Shown: positions 26,775 to 36,331 of the stretch, piece by piece | Layout: each line of letters opens with the position of its first letter | Numbering within the stretch: the stretch's first letter is position 1 | Assembly: GCA_021773075.1 (NCBI GenBank) | Contig: JAJFKT010000010.1 | Span: 372,001-436,000 of the forward strand | Length of the DNA stretch: 64,000 nucleotides | Direction: 5' to 3' | Source: Woeseiaceae bacterium | GTDB lineage: Bacteria; Pseudomonadota; Gammaproteobacteria; Steroidobacterales; Woeseiaceae | Program-made: the position numbers and the translations under genes | The notes under the pieces: model-generated | Told to the model about the DNA's origin: nothing | What the model saw: only the letters and a program-made list of their open reading frames with translations | Databases searched by the model: none

Positions 26775-29700
26775 TTAGGCACGCGATTGCCAATGCTGCC
26801 AGACAAGATTGCTTCCAAGTGCCAGCCCGATCACCAGTGCCAAGACCGAAGCAGGAAATACTTCGGCGCCGAGCACCCCTGTGGCCACAACGAAAATAAC
26901 AGCGCCCGACGCAATGAGTATCGGTGGGAACGGCTGCGGCGTTACGATCCTGCTGCTGCCCACTGCGACGATGCCTGCCCAACACAAGACGACGGCCAGC
27001 ATACTCAGCCAGAAGCCAAGCACGGTTGCGCTACGATTCACGTAGCGTATGGAGAATTCGGCATCGTCGGCTGATTGATTGGCATACAGTTTGTTGAATT
27101 GATAGCGCAATCCTTGAGTCGGTAGCGCGATCTTCAGCGGCTCGCCGCTGACGATCGTATTCGCCGTTGCGCGCAGCAAATCGACCGACGCTTTCCTCAA
27201 TGATGCCGAGATCTGGCTGGACAATATATTCATATTGCTACGCGGCTTGCTGTATTGCGGGCTGGGCGGCACATACACGTCCCAATTGGTATGCGTCACG
27301 ATCATGTCGGGCCGGGGGAGGTGGCCCGATACTTTGCCATACGTGCCCATACTGCTTGCCTGGGTTGCGTACACCAATTCGACTGGAAAAGCCGATGCGG
27401 AGTTAACCATCTTTACCAAGATTTCCCTCGGGCCGCCATCCTCACCGGATGCGAAAGCCGGTTTTTGCGCATGACCATTGACGAATACCGACCAGATAGT
27501 TGAATTCTCGGGCAGAGTCAGTCGAAGAAACTGCCGCCGACTATTGCGCACGGAATATTGCGCCCGTGTAACGGCTAATCCATCCAATGTGTATAGCGTT
27601 TCGTAGTTGGCTGAATCGATTGCCGCGACCTGTACGTCTATTTCTTCATGCCGCGTAATACGCAGATCGAGCGCGAATGGTTTGTCCGTCTTAACATATT
27701 TGTATGCCAGTAATATTGGATTCGTCGTCTTCAGTAACAATCGTTTCGGTAACTCATTAATCTCGAGTGACGATAATTGTTCGACTAAGCTTGCCTGAAC
27801 TTCCAGAACAGACAGTGCTTCGATCGCGATGCGACCGTGTTCGACATCCGCATCGGCGACAGCTATCTGCGGTACCGTAATTTCGGCGGCGCTATCTAAC
27901 ATGATGCGTTCGTAATTTAGTTCGACTTGGAATTGTCCCTCCATTTCCTGAGTGAACTCGATATCGATACGTTGCACGTCGCCATCAAATGTAATGGTAT
28001 GCGTTCGAATCGAAGGGCCACTGACGCTTAAAACATTGACGTCTGCAGGCAAACTCAGTGATAGATCAAGCAGAGAGCCCGACTTCACGTCGTTCTCGAC
28101 GCTGACTAAGCCCTTCAGTGTCACTTCGCCGATCGAGATTAAGGTATCGATCTGTGCATTGAACTTTCCACGCCGCCGTTCCGGTGTGACAGTATTGGCC
28201 GTTAGCTCGGCTTCTCCATTGTGATACTTGTAGGTATGCGACACCGCCTGACTCAGTTGGTTTCGAAAGAAGGCGGGCAGTTGATTCTCGCCGACTTCGA
28301 CCATTTCCGGATGCCCCTTCGGCACCAATGCAAGTTCGGGCCCAGAGAGTAATGCAATCATGCCGTTCTGCCGCGTCACGTTTAGAGCACGCAATATCGG
28401 TACGTCAATATCGCCGTCGCCGTTTGTGTTGGTCGAATCGCTATCCAGCAATTGTTCGAAGTCAATAAACAGTGTGAATTCGCCCTTGACGGCACGATTC
28501 AGAAATACACGTACGTGGTCTTTAGCGGTATCCTCGTTGTCCATGACGATCCAATCTGCGATCGCTGCGGAGGGCGCCGTGATTCGATTAACTTGTGCGG
28601 ACGCTGGAATCAAGAAGTCCAGCGAGTTGGCATCGCCACGAGTGATCTCGTATTGAATCGCGGCCATCCCGTACAATACTCCTTCTTCAGCGTGCACTGC
28701 CTGGTAAATACCGGCGTTCGCGCGGCGCTCCACGGCAACGTCTTGCGGTATGGCTTCCATCCAATTGAGCGCCAAATGGTTGCTAAGGCGCGTGAAGAAG
28801 ACCGCTTGGGTATGGCCATTTGCTTGCGTCACTTCGACGTTGGCCGCCGGGCTGACTTGCACCAGTTTTTCACCCGGCAATTTCAGCTCAAACTTCGAAA
28901 CCGGCACAGGTGGAATATCGAAAGTGGTCGACGGGACGCCTTCGGGATAGGTGATCGGTGACTGAAATGCGAAGACAATTTCATGCTTACCCGGGCCAGC
29001 GATACGGACCGCAAATCGGCCGTCTTCGTCGAAGACCATGGCTGGTTCGTCGTCGACGAGCACTTCTACAAGGGTGGTCGCAGTCGACACCAATGGCACC
29101 GTTACCTCCGTATCGACGAGCAACTCTGCCGCGATCGTTGAGTGCCAAGCAATTGCTTCATCTTTAATTTCCCCTTGGTAGTCGGCGCGACTGAGCGTGT
29201 AAGGGGTGTCTTGGGCGACGCGCCAAGTGACCATCATGGCGGGGCTGGATGAAACGGTGCCGCGAAGTTGCGTAGCGCCGCCGTTGTCCGTTTTTTGCAG
29301 GTTCGCGGTAGGGGACACGGACACGTCAATGTGAGTTTGCGGAATGGACAATTCAAAGCGGGTCGCTGCTGCCTGTGGAATGGGCAGGCTGGTGATATAA
29401 GCGCGGTCCGAAAAGTGTGCGTCGGCATGGTAAGTCAGGCGAATGGTTACACGCTGCTTTTTGTCAGCTAGCCAGTACAAGCCGTCGGCGCGCTGCACGA
29501 GTTGCACCGGCTCGCCGTTAACGCTCGCACTTTCCAGAGCCGCGCCGGGTTGCAGTAACTCGACCAATGCCCAATCGTCCGCGAATGTTTCAACACTGAC
29601 CTCAGCATGCACGGTCGCCGTGACACGGCCATCGCGATCGTTGAATACGATATTGAGAATCGACTCGCCGAGCGCCGCGTTCGATGGCACCGGTTTGATT

Positions 29701-29873
29701 TGTTGATTGGCTTGTTCAATTAAGTGCTGGTATTGGGATAACGGCAGGCTCACTTGCCCGGTTGTGCCTGCTGCCGGCAATGGCAAAGTCGCTAGTTCCT
29801 GCTCGGCGTTACCGACCATTGGTACCAACCCCAATACGAGAACGAGGAAATAGACATTCTTGATGGATTTCAT
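26775..29873 (-). CDS. Large exported protein with C-terminal membrane helices, third gene of sigma/anti-sigma operon
   Basis: A 1032-residue protein. A signal peptide (cleavage near NAE) is followed by about 920 residues of beta-rich exported sequence and by three or four hydrophobic helices at the very C-terminus (from about residue 945). The chain is thus tethered in the inner membrane with a large periplasmic part. It begins 5 bases after the VWA/anti-sigma stop, so the two are coupled. The ATG at 29873 starts the signal peptide; an upstream in-frame start would read into the neighbour. No known domain recognised. Possibly the envelope partner of the anti-sigma protein. Confidence 0.75.
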   Translation of the reverse strand: MKSIKNVYFLVLVLGLVPMVGNAEQELATLPLPAAGTTGQVSLPLSQYQHLIEQANQQIKPVPSNAALGESILNIVFNDRDGRVTATVHAEVSVETFADDWALVELLQPGAALESASVNGEPVQLVQRADGLYWLADKKQRVTIRLTYHADAHFSDRAYITSLPIPQAAATRFELSIPQTHIDVSVSPTANLQKTDNGGATQLRGTVSSSPAMMVTWRVAQDTPYTLSRADYQGEIKDEAIAWHSTIAAELLVDTEVTVPLVSTATTLVEVLVDDEPAMVFDEDGRFAVRIAGPGKHEIVFAFQSPITYPEGVPSTTFDIPPVPVSKFELKLPGEKLVQVSPAANVEVTQANGHTQAVFFTRLSNHLALNWMEAIPQDVAVERRANAGIYQAVHAEEGVLYGMAAIQYEITRGDANSLDFLIPASAQVNRITAPSAAIADWIVMDNEDTAKDHVRVFLNRAVKGEFTLFIDFEQLLDSDSTNTNGDGDIDVPILRALNVTRQNGMIALLSGPELALVPKGHPEMVEVGENQLPAFFRNQLSQAVSHTYKYHNGEAELTANTVTPERRRGKFNAQIDTLISIGEVTLKGLVSVENDVKSGSLLDLSLSLPADVNVLSVSGPSIRTHTITFDGDVQRIDIEFTQEMEGQFQVELNYERIMLDSAAEITVPQIAVADADVEHGRIAIEALSVLEVQASLVEQLSSLEINELPKRLLLKTTNPILLAYKYVKTDKPFALDLRITRHEEIDVQVAAIDSANYETLYTLDGLAVTRAQYSVRNSRRQFLRLTLPENSTIWSVFVNGHAQKPAFASGEDGGPREILVKMVNSASAFPVELVYATQASSMGTYGKVSGHLPRPDMIVTHTNWDVYVPPSPQYSKPRSNMNILSSQISASLRKASVDLLRATANTIVSGEPLKIALPTQGLRYQFNKLYANQSADDAEFSIRYVNRSATVLGFWLSMLAVVLCWAGIVAVGSSRIVTPQPFPPILIASGAVIFVVATGVLGAEVFPASVLALVIGLALGSNLVWQHWQSRA

Positions 29874-29878
29874 AACGG

Positions 29879-32416
29879 TTACTCCGCGGGCGTGCAACGT
29901 TCGTCGACGTTGCAGGCTGATGGCCGATGGGCTTTCGCCCACGCGGCGTAACGCAGCGAATCGGCGAGTAGCAATTGACGTGAGTGCGCTTCGGATGTAG
30001 TCAAAACGCGTAAGTAGCGCTCGAGAATTTGCTGATCCCGCAATAATTCCGGATCGTCTTCCCAAGCATTGATTTGACTGCGTAACTGGCTGAGCGTCGA
30101 CCGCGCAGAGGCCAATTCCGTTGTTGCCAACTCGAATTGTTCCTGTGCTAATGCCTCGGCGGCCTGCGTCACAGACAGGCTAAAATGGTGGGCGAGCAGA
30201 TTCTTGAGAACAGCGAGTTCCGCAGGGCCGCGATTCAATTCACCTTCGGCCAACGCGAAGTGGCTACGAAGTGTGCCGTTTTTCTTGAACACAAGGTCCT
30301 TGTAGCGCAATGAGACGTCGGCGATCGGTCCCGGTTGATCAACAACCACATCGATGAGTACAGTCAAGCTGTCGTTCGCGAAGACACTTGGAATGATGAT
30401 CTGAATACCGCCCTCGTCGTCGCCGCGGTCGGCCTCGATGCCGAGGTTGTGCCGAAGTCGTTGGTCCATTGCCGTTTCGATTTCTTTGACTCTTTCTGAC
30501 TCGACCGTTTCCAGACGCTCTGAGCCGATGACTTCGACAAGTTGCACACCGGGTGCGAGTTGGATGGATAAGCGTGCGGCACGCGCCACGGCCTGACTGG
30601 ATGCGTGTAGTTCATCTTCAACGAGTGCCCGCGCTCGATCGGGGGACGTCAAATAACGACGATTGCCGAGGCCTGCAAGAACAACGGTTTCTACGTCCGC
30701 GCTGCGCGGTTTTTCGCCCAACGGAAAAACGCTAAAAGTCACACCATCGCGAGCTTGCGAGTGTGCAAAATTGGCCAGCGCGTCAACCTCGGTCAACGTG
30801 GCAGCCGTAATCAAAAGTATCGCGCTGCTCCCTAACGGTCGACTCGGATCGTCGCCGGCCTTGACCATCTCAGTGGCGCGACCGACCGCATCGAGCAATC
30901 GTCCACGATTCGTTCCTGATTGTTCACCAAGAATGGTTTGAGTCGCCAACTGCAACGGGCCAAAACGAAAATCCTCCGGTGCGACGACCAGACTGTCGTC
31001 TCCGCCATTGACGACCAGCGAAAATCGATCGCCCGATTGTTTGCTGTCGAGCAGCGCATCGAGAAGCGCGCGGCTCGCTATGCGTACACTGTCATCGGCG
31101 TCGTCTGGGAGATCAACCACGATCGCCAAATTCATCGCCGGACGTCGTCCGCGCAAGTGTTCGATGCCACGAATGCCGACCTGCAGACGCATCCGGGTTG
31201 GGCCATCAATGGCGTTTGCGTCGCCCATCACGGTCAACGCTAGTGCGTTGTTTTCCGGTGCGTCGAACGGTTGCTTGATCGGAGTAACATCTTGCTCCAG
31301 TCGCCACGACTCATCGAGCGCGGTTCGATCCCAGCGTGCCAGTCGCGCTGCTAACAATCGAATCTGCGGATCGCCAGGAACGTAGTTATTCGCCCAGTAG
31401 CCTTCCGCTGCTTGATAATGCAGATCGCGGGTTTGTTGATAATGTTCCAGGAATTCGAAATGACCAACGTCCGTGCGTTTGGCGCGACTGCCTGTCACGA
31501 TAATCTCCTGTATATCACTCAGGTCCTGGTTTTTTTGCTCAAAATCTAATTCCGCACGGCGCTGTTTGGCGCCAACTCTTGGCGGTTCGACGGATTCGGG
31601 GTAACTCTGGCTGAGCTGTTTTGAAATTTCCGCGAGTTGACGTTCCCGCTCGAATTGTCCTTGCGGTATCACTGTCGGTTTGGGCAGGTCTTCTTTGCTA
31701 CGCGCATTGGCAGACTGCGCGAGAAATTCCATATCTAACCCGTCTTCATCGGACCTTGGCGGCGACAAAATTGGGCGGGCGGCGATTCTCAAATCGTTAG
31801 CCTCGTATGCGCCTCGATCGAATTCGTCGCCAAGACGCCTTTCGAACCTGGGCTCCGGCTCAGTTTCGGGCAAGACTTCATCGACTGGACTGACCAGCGC
31901 GCCGTTCGCGACTCCCTTGGCCGCCGACTGATCGTCACCAGCGGCTAGGTTTATCCCTGATGCGCTTTCGTTGCGAAAATTAGATCGGCCACCGCCAACG
32001 ATTTCGTCTTTATCGGTCTGACCCACATTGGCGTCCGGTTTATTGTCCAACATGAGCGAAGCCCTTGGTCTGGGTTCTGAAGCCTCTGGCAAAAGTAGGT
32101 ACTGCGTTGATAGACCGAACACGGCGAGTATCACCATGCCAGTACCCATCGTCATCGCTGTTCGTCTATTCCATCGAGCGCCAGGCGTTTTTGGATCTGC
32201 GGCGGCTTGGACCACTTCAAGCGTCGATGCAATCAGCGCCTCTGAAGGCTCGTAATCTGGCAGTTCACCCAACAGATCTGGCGTCGCTGCGTAGGCGTCC
32301 AATAACGCATGACACGATTCGCACTCGTGCAGATGCTCAGCAAGCGTGCGCTGTTCCCGAACCGCGTCGAGTCCTTCGTCTATAAGATGCTGCCGTACGT
32401 CAGTGCAATCTGTCAT
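29879..32416 (-). CDS. Zinc-type anti-sigma factor fused to a VWA-like domain
   Basis: An 845-residue protein. The N-terminal 45 residues carry the anti-sigma zinc motif HxxxCxxC (His28, Cys32, Cys35). A membrane helix lies at about residues 87-107. A long disordered linker includes IVTGSR near residue 305. About residues 370-640 form a YfbK-like VIT/VWA region, but the metal site reads DLPDD (near residue 433) instead of DxSxS, so metal binding is doubtful. A helical tail follows. It overlaps the sigma gene by four bases (ATGA), the usual sign of a sigma/anti-sigma pair. Topology: zinc domain inside, VWA outside. Confidence 0.85.
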   Translation of the reverse strand: MTDCTDVRQHLIDEGLDAVREQRTLAEHLHECESCHALLDAYAATPDLLGELPDYEPSEALIASTLEVVQAAADPKTPGARWNRRTAMTMGTGMVILAVFGLSTQYLLLPEASEPRPRASLMLDNKPDANVGQTDKDEIVGGGRSNFRNESASGINLAAGDDQSAAKGVANGALVSPVDEVLPETEPEPRFERRLGDEFDRGAYEANDLRIAARPILSPPRSDEDGLDMEFLAQSANARSKEDLPKPTVIPQGQFERERQLAEISKQLSQSYPESVEPPRVGAKQRRAELDFEQKNQDLSDIQEIIVTGSRAKRTDVGHFEFLEHYQQTRDLHYQAAEGYWANNYVPGDPQIRLLAARLARWDRTALDESWRLEQDVTPIKQPFDAPENNALALTVMGDANAIDGPTRMRLQVGIRGIEHLRGRRPAMNLAIVVDLPDDADDSVRIASRALLDALLDSKQSGDRFSLVVNGGDDSLVVAPEDFRFGPLQLATQTILGEQSGTNRGRLLDAVGRATEMVKAGDDPSRPLGSSAILLITAATLTEVDALANFAHSQARDGVTFSVFPLGEKPRSADVETVVLAGLGNRRYLTSPDRARALVEDELHASSQAVARAARLSIQLAPGVQLVEVIGSERLETVESERVKEIETAMDQRLRHNLGIEADRGDDEGGIQIIIPSVFANDSLTVLIDVVVDQPGPIADVSLRYKDLVFKKNGTLRSHFALAEGELNRGPAELAVLKNLLAHHFSLSVTQAAEALAQEQFELATTELASARSTLSQLRSQINAWEDDPELLRDQQILERYLRVLTTSEAHSRQLLLADSLRYAAWAKAHRPSACNVDERCTPAE

Positions 32417-33042
32417 TGTCCGATCCTCACGACTGCAAGGTCCGGCTTTACGTCGCCTACCGTGTCGCGCTGCAGAAGTTCCTCGGCAAGTGCAAGGCGC
32501 GCTCGCCGCAGGTGTGTCTTGACCGTGCTTTCCGGCATCTTGAGCATGACGGCAACATCTTTCATTAGGAGCCCTTTGATTGTCGTAAGGACCAAAACGT
32601 CGCGTTGCGCTTCCGGCAGTTTGCCGATTTTGGACTCCATCCAAACGGCGGTCTCACGATGGCCAGCGATTTCGTCGGCACCGGGTTCATGAACGTCGGG
32701 CTGTTGCGGTAGTCGTGCAAGAAATCGCCAACGACGCCCTTCGCCACGGCGATGATTGCGCACAGTATTGAGCGCGATGCTAACCAGCCACGGTCGCAAG
32801 GGCTGATTGGGCTTGTAGTAAGGCGCGGCCTGATGAATCTTAAGAAAGATTTCTTGAAATAAATCATCGCGATTTTGTGAGTCAATGCCATAGCGGTACA
32901 AAAGCGTGTAGATGAGTGAACGGTAGCAACTCATGAGCTTGGCGAACGCGTCGTTGTCACCGCGGCAATGGCGGGGCAGCCAGCCCCTTTCTTCGAGGTC
33001 GAGTACCTCGGGTGCATTGTCGATTTCGTCGTCCTGCTGCAT
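32413..33042 (-). CDS. ECF-type RNA polymerase sigma factor
   Basis: A 209-residue sigma-70 family factor. Region 2 is FAKLMSCYRSLIYTLLYRYG with RDDLFQEIFLKI, and region 4 is LPEAQRDVLVLTTIKGLLMKDVA with STVKTHLRRARLAL. It should direct RNA polymerase to stress or envelope promoters, probably including its own. The ATG at 33042 follows AAGGT with good spacing; a GTG seven codons upstream is less likely. Its stop overlaps the start of the anti-sigma gene. Confidence 0.92.
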   Translation of the reverse strand: MQQDDEIDNAPEVLDLEERGWLPRHCRGDNDAFAKLMSCYRSLIYTLLYRYGIDSQNRDDLFQEIFLKIHQAAPYYKPNQPLRPWLVSIALNTVRNHRRGEGRRWRFLARLPQQPDVHEPGADEIAGHRETAVWMESKIGKLPEAQRDVLVLTTIKGLLMKDVAVMLKMPESTVKTHLRRARLALAEELLQRDTVGDVKPDLAVVRIGQ

Positions 33043-33176
33043 ACGTCTACCTTGCTTCTTCACACACGGCTTACACCGTTAAACGCGAATAGTTTCAAAA
33101 TAGGTTGAATGATCGAGCATTGTCAGCGCAAGTTTACATAATGTTTCGCCGCAAGCCTGCAGCCGCAATCCGCCGT

Positions 33177-33227
33177 CACGCTAAAACACATTTTCGAATT
33201 TTGTACATTCGATTCGTCCATTCGTCG
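33177..33227 (+). pseudogene. Fragment identical to part of higB
   Basis: Bases 33191-33218 are identical over 28 positions to 43007-43034, inside the higB toxin gene. In the same frame both encode FRILYIRFV, the conserved core near the C-terminus of HigB toxins. Flanking codons read HAKTH and HSS against HVNHD and GTH, so similarity extends a little further. The remaining toxin sequence is absent. It is probably a relic of a second toxin gene. Confidence 0.5.
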
Positions 33228-33372
33228 GAGATCAATATCCTGCCAGATGCTCAACGAGCGTTTATGTGCACTAGATTCGATAATTTCCGATCAATTGTTG
33301 CCATTATTTCGTACAGGACGGGTCGATGCATCGAATCGTCAAACTATTGGACGCAGAAGGGGCAATAAGGCG

Positions 33373-34545
33373 ATGACGATTGGCGATGCCTACAGAGTTG
33401 TTACCACAGGACAGATCCTCGAGGGATTCGACCCGGACGACGTCCGGGAGCACCTCGTTTCGGTTCTGCGCCTAGAGCCTGCCCACGCGGAGCGCTTTTT
33501 CGAGAAACCTCGCGTCTTGAAGAAAGATGTAACTTGGGCCAGCGCGGACAATATCTGCAACCAGCTCGCGAAGCTCGGTGTGTCCGCGGAAATACAAAAC
33601 CCCGCACCATCGGTCGCGAGCCAGCCTGCCGAGCCGAAGCGCGCGTTGCAGGAGCAACCCGCCCTCGAGCTGCTTCAGGACGAGGCCGACGCATCGCCCA
33701 TGCAGGACACCCTCGAGTGTCCAAATTGCCAGCACGCGCAAGCCAAGTCGAAACAATGCGAGAGTTGCGGGATCTGGTTTCACAAGTTCGAATCGTCGGC
33801 CGTACAGGCGCAGCCCGATAGCGTGCCGAAAGCGATACCCGCCGCCGCCTTGCAGGCTGACGACAGCGCGGTCGTGTCATCGGATGTCGTCTCGGAGGCG
33901 GGCGCGCTGAGCCCCGCAGCGATCGTAGCCGCGGTAGTTGCGGCGCTGCTCGGCGCCTTGGTATGGAAGTTTGTCGCGGTCACCTTCGAGTTCGAGTTCG
34001 CGCTCATTGCATGGGCCATTGGTGGCGCTGTCGGATTTGCCGCGGCGAGTGTAGGCTCCCGGGGCATGCTGGCTGGTGTCGTGTGCGCAGTACTGGCATT
34101 CGGTTCGATCGGTCTGGGGAAATACTGGGCGTACAGCGCATTCGTTGACCAGTTCCAGGAGGCGATCTCTGGCGCCATGGAATTCGATGAAGAAATGGAG
34201 GACTACTTCGAAGAAGAAATGGAGGATGCGCGTCTGCTCGTTAGTGGCTCCGGCACGGACGTCTTCATCCGTCGTTACATGGTGGAGCGGGGCTACACTG
34301 ACGCCACCGATCCGGCCAGGGTCAGCAAGGCCGAGCTCGCTGACTTTCGCGAATACGTCGAACCCATGCTTCGCGATACGGCACAGAATTCACCGGAGTT
34401 CGAGGAGTGGCTAGCGGGCAGCGTCGAAAGTCTCGATGAGTTATCGCCGTGGGCAATGATGCGCGAGGACTTCGGAGTTTTGGATATCCTGTTTGTTTTC
34501 CTGGGCATCGGAACCGCGTTCCGCCTTGGCAGCCAATCGGACTGA
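33373..34545 (+). CDS. Membrane protein with zinc ribbon
   Basis: A 390-residue protein. The N-terminal about 85 residues form a small domain with a Leu/Glu-rich fold that also occurs before zinc ribbons in proteobacterial membrane proteins. A zinc ribbon with CPNC and CESC follows at about residues 115-135. Then there are three hydrophobic helices (about residues 180-255) and a soluble acidic C-terminal part. The function is unknown. ATG 33373 is chosen because the first domain starts there; an ATG 42 codons upstream lies in the higB-like relic region. Confidence 0.65.
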   Translation: MTIGDAYRVVTTGQILEGFDPDDVREHLVSVLRLEPAHAERFFEKPRVLKKDVTWASADNICNQLAKLGVSAEIQNPAPSVASQPAEPKRALQEQPALELLQDEADASPMQDTLECPNCQHAQAKSKQCESCGIWFHKFESSAVQAQPDSVPKAIPAAALQADDSAVVSSDVVSEAGALSPAAIVAAVVAALLGALVWKFVAVTFEFEFALIAWAIGGAVGFAAASVGSRGMLAGVVCAVLAFGSIGLGKYWAYSAFVDQFQEAISGAMEFDEEMEDYFEEEMEDARLLVSGSGTDVFIRRYMVERGYTDATDPARVSKAELADFREYVEPMLRDTAQNSPEFEEWLAGSVESLDELSPWAMMREDFGVLDILFVFLGIGTAFRLGSQSD

Positions 34546-34741
34546 ACTACGGATCGCGTTATTGACGACCTTGTAGATCAGGTCGAGTTATGTCAACGCA
34601 AAATACAGATGTCCTCATCCTAGCCAGTTAGAAATGTCCGGTTGCTGGCTTCCCCTTGGGTCGATTTCAGCGACAGCCTCTTTTAAAGCGGTCGGTCACC
34701 TGATGCTTAGTCTGCTGCTAGCTGCCACAAGAGCGTGAAAT

Positions 34742-36088
34742 TTACGGCAAAAGTTGTCGCACGGCTATCGCCGCTGCGTCACTGTCATCAGAGACCACAA
34801 GACGAAGTCTGTCAGCCAGGGATGGCCCAATCGCGTGCCTAATTTTCTCCAGAAAAATCACATCTTCCCACGGTTCATTCTTCCCCGTTTCCGCGATTAG
34901 TGTTGTCCAAAAGCTAAACAAATCTTCCTGATTGGCGCTGCTCATTCGGACAGCAGCATCGATGGCAAGAAACATAATTAGTCCGCAATCGTAGTAGTCA
35001 GAAAACCGGGCCCTATCCACGGCACTAGCCAGCGTTCCTTTACTCAGCGCATAGCTACAGCCATCGAGCGCGCGCTGTCTGTGCTCGTCGAGATATTCTT
35101 GGGAAACGGCTTTCAAAGACTGTAACGAAAGGTATGCGAATGCTTCGGCAGCACCTTCATGTATCCACGATGCGTCGCGTACGCCAGTGACACTATGCTG
35201 AAAAAGATGCCCGGTTTCATGTGCGAAGAACCACGCCGTATCTTCGTAGGTTTGGCCAGCGAGGTCTGACCCTTCCCAGCCAGGCCCGTAGAAATGCATG
35301 AAAACTTGGTCGGGGAGTGTGCCACCCTGATGGCCATGCCCTTCGCTGAATGACGCGTCATAGGACACGAACAGCATGGGTCTCTGCCGCAATGGCGGAA
35401 GCATTTGAGCATACAGTTTCATCAACTGGGGCAAAAGTTTCTCAATAGGCTCAGTTATCGCAGTCGGAAGCGCGGAGTCTACTATCCCGATGAAGTAGGA
35501 AGACTCGCTAGGTTTCGCTGTGCCCACATACACTTTTGTGCCGTCGCCCGAGTCCAACCATTGCGTGGTACGAGATTGCAACTGACCTTCCACAATAATA
35601 TGCATTCCCTTTGGGGGCGTGATTTTCATTAGCCACGGGCCATCGCAGGTGTTTTCGACTTGAAGCTTAGCGGTAGCACATCCTTGAAACCGCCCACTGT
35701 GAATGAGTAGGCCTCCATCACTAAACGGAGAGAAGGGCGCATAGTCCTTTGGTAGCGGTACATATGTGGCAGGAACGAGGACATTCACCATGGAAAAAGC
35801 TCCTCCATCGCTGCGCCGTATTACATCCTCGTCATTGACCTTAATAATTTCGAAATCCGGCGACGTAAACTTCCAACGATTGCTGCGAGCTTCATTTGGT
35901 GTTCGGACAAGCGTGATGCCAGAGGTCGGACGCGAGAAACGATATATGACGTTCCAATGCTGGTCACCAGCTGGACTTAGTTGGATTTGGTCTTGTGACG
36001 GGACAGAAACGCAAGCTGCCAACCAAGTGGTAATAGCTAACAGCATCAGACGTAGTGGGGGTTCGGAATTCATCATTTGGTGACTCAT
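34742..36088 (-). CDS. Exported gluzincin-type metalloprotease-like lipoprotein
   Basis: A 448-residue protein with a lipoprotein signal (lipobox LAAC). The C-terminal half holds a zinc-protease site: HETGH (His290, Glu291, His294) and WIHEGAAEAF with Glu311 as the third ligand, the gluzincin arrangement found in M61-type peptidases. The spacing of 16 residues between the motifs is usual. The N-terminal half is beta-rich. It would act in the periplasm or on the outer membrane. Substrate unknown. Start uncertain: three ATG codons lie within six positions and none has a clear ribosome site. Confidence 0.75.
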   Translation of the reverse strand: MSHQMMNSEPPLRLMLLAITTWLAACVSVPSQDQIQLSPAGDQHWNVIYRFSRPTSGITLVRTPNEARSNRWKFTSPDFEIIKVNDEDVIRRSDGGAFSMVNVLVPATYVPLPKDYAPFSPFSDGGLLIHSGRFQGCATAKLQVENTCDGPWLMKITPPKGMHIIVEGQLQSRTTQWLDSGDGTKVYVGTAKPSESSYFIGIVDSALPTAITEPIEKLLPQLMKLYAQMLPPLRQRPMLFVSYDASFSEGHGHQGGTLPDQVFMHFYGPGWEGSDLAGQTYEDTAWFFAHETGHLFQHSVTGVRDASWIHEGAAEAFAYLSLQSLKAVSQEYLDEHRQRALDGCSYALSKGTLASAVDRARFSDYYDCGLIMFLAIDAAVRMSSANQEDLFSFWTTLIAETGKNEPWEDVIFLEKIRHAIGPSLADRLRLVVSDDSDAAAIAVRQLLP

Positions 36089-36216
36089 GGGGCGTAGCGC
36101 AGTTTACGCAAAGAGAGAATTGACAAATCTTTAAACGATGCAAACGACCATTATGGGTCAACCGCCACCGCCTATCTGACGAATGCCATTCTCCGGGCGA
36201 GTGCAGAGCTTAAGAT

Positions 36217-36237
36217 TAGAGCCGCGAAGCGGTTCTA
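36217..36237. other. Nine-base-pair hairpin, possible terminator
   Basis: TAGAGCCGC and GCGGTTCTA pair with one G-T wobble around a GAA loop. It lies about 100 bases after the stop of the esterase/beta-lactamase-fold fusion, read on the minus strand. No T-run follows, so termination is doubtful. Confidence 0.35.
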
Positions 36238-36331
36238 TCGATATTAACGGTAGTCTGCCTTCTCGATAGTATTGGTAAATGGGGTGCCTCGCCATTTGCC
36301 TCGACGATGCCGGGCATTTGAGAAATGCTCG

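Noticed and set aside
33105..33368. A real 87-codon gene at the higB-like relic
   Set aside because: Only the FRILYIRFV core matches a known protein; the rest is unlike any toxin and the frame overlaps the next gene.
36180..36330. A tRNA gene suggested by the GCCGC-GAA-GCGG hairpin
   Set aside because: No cloverleaf, no T-loop consensus and no CCA-compatible acceptor stem could be built around it.
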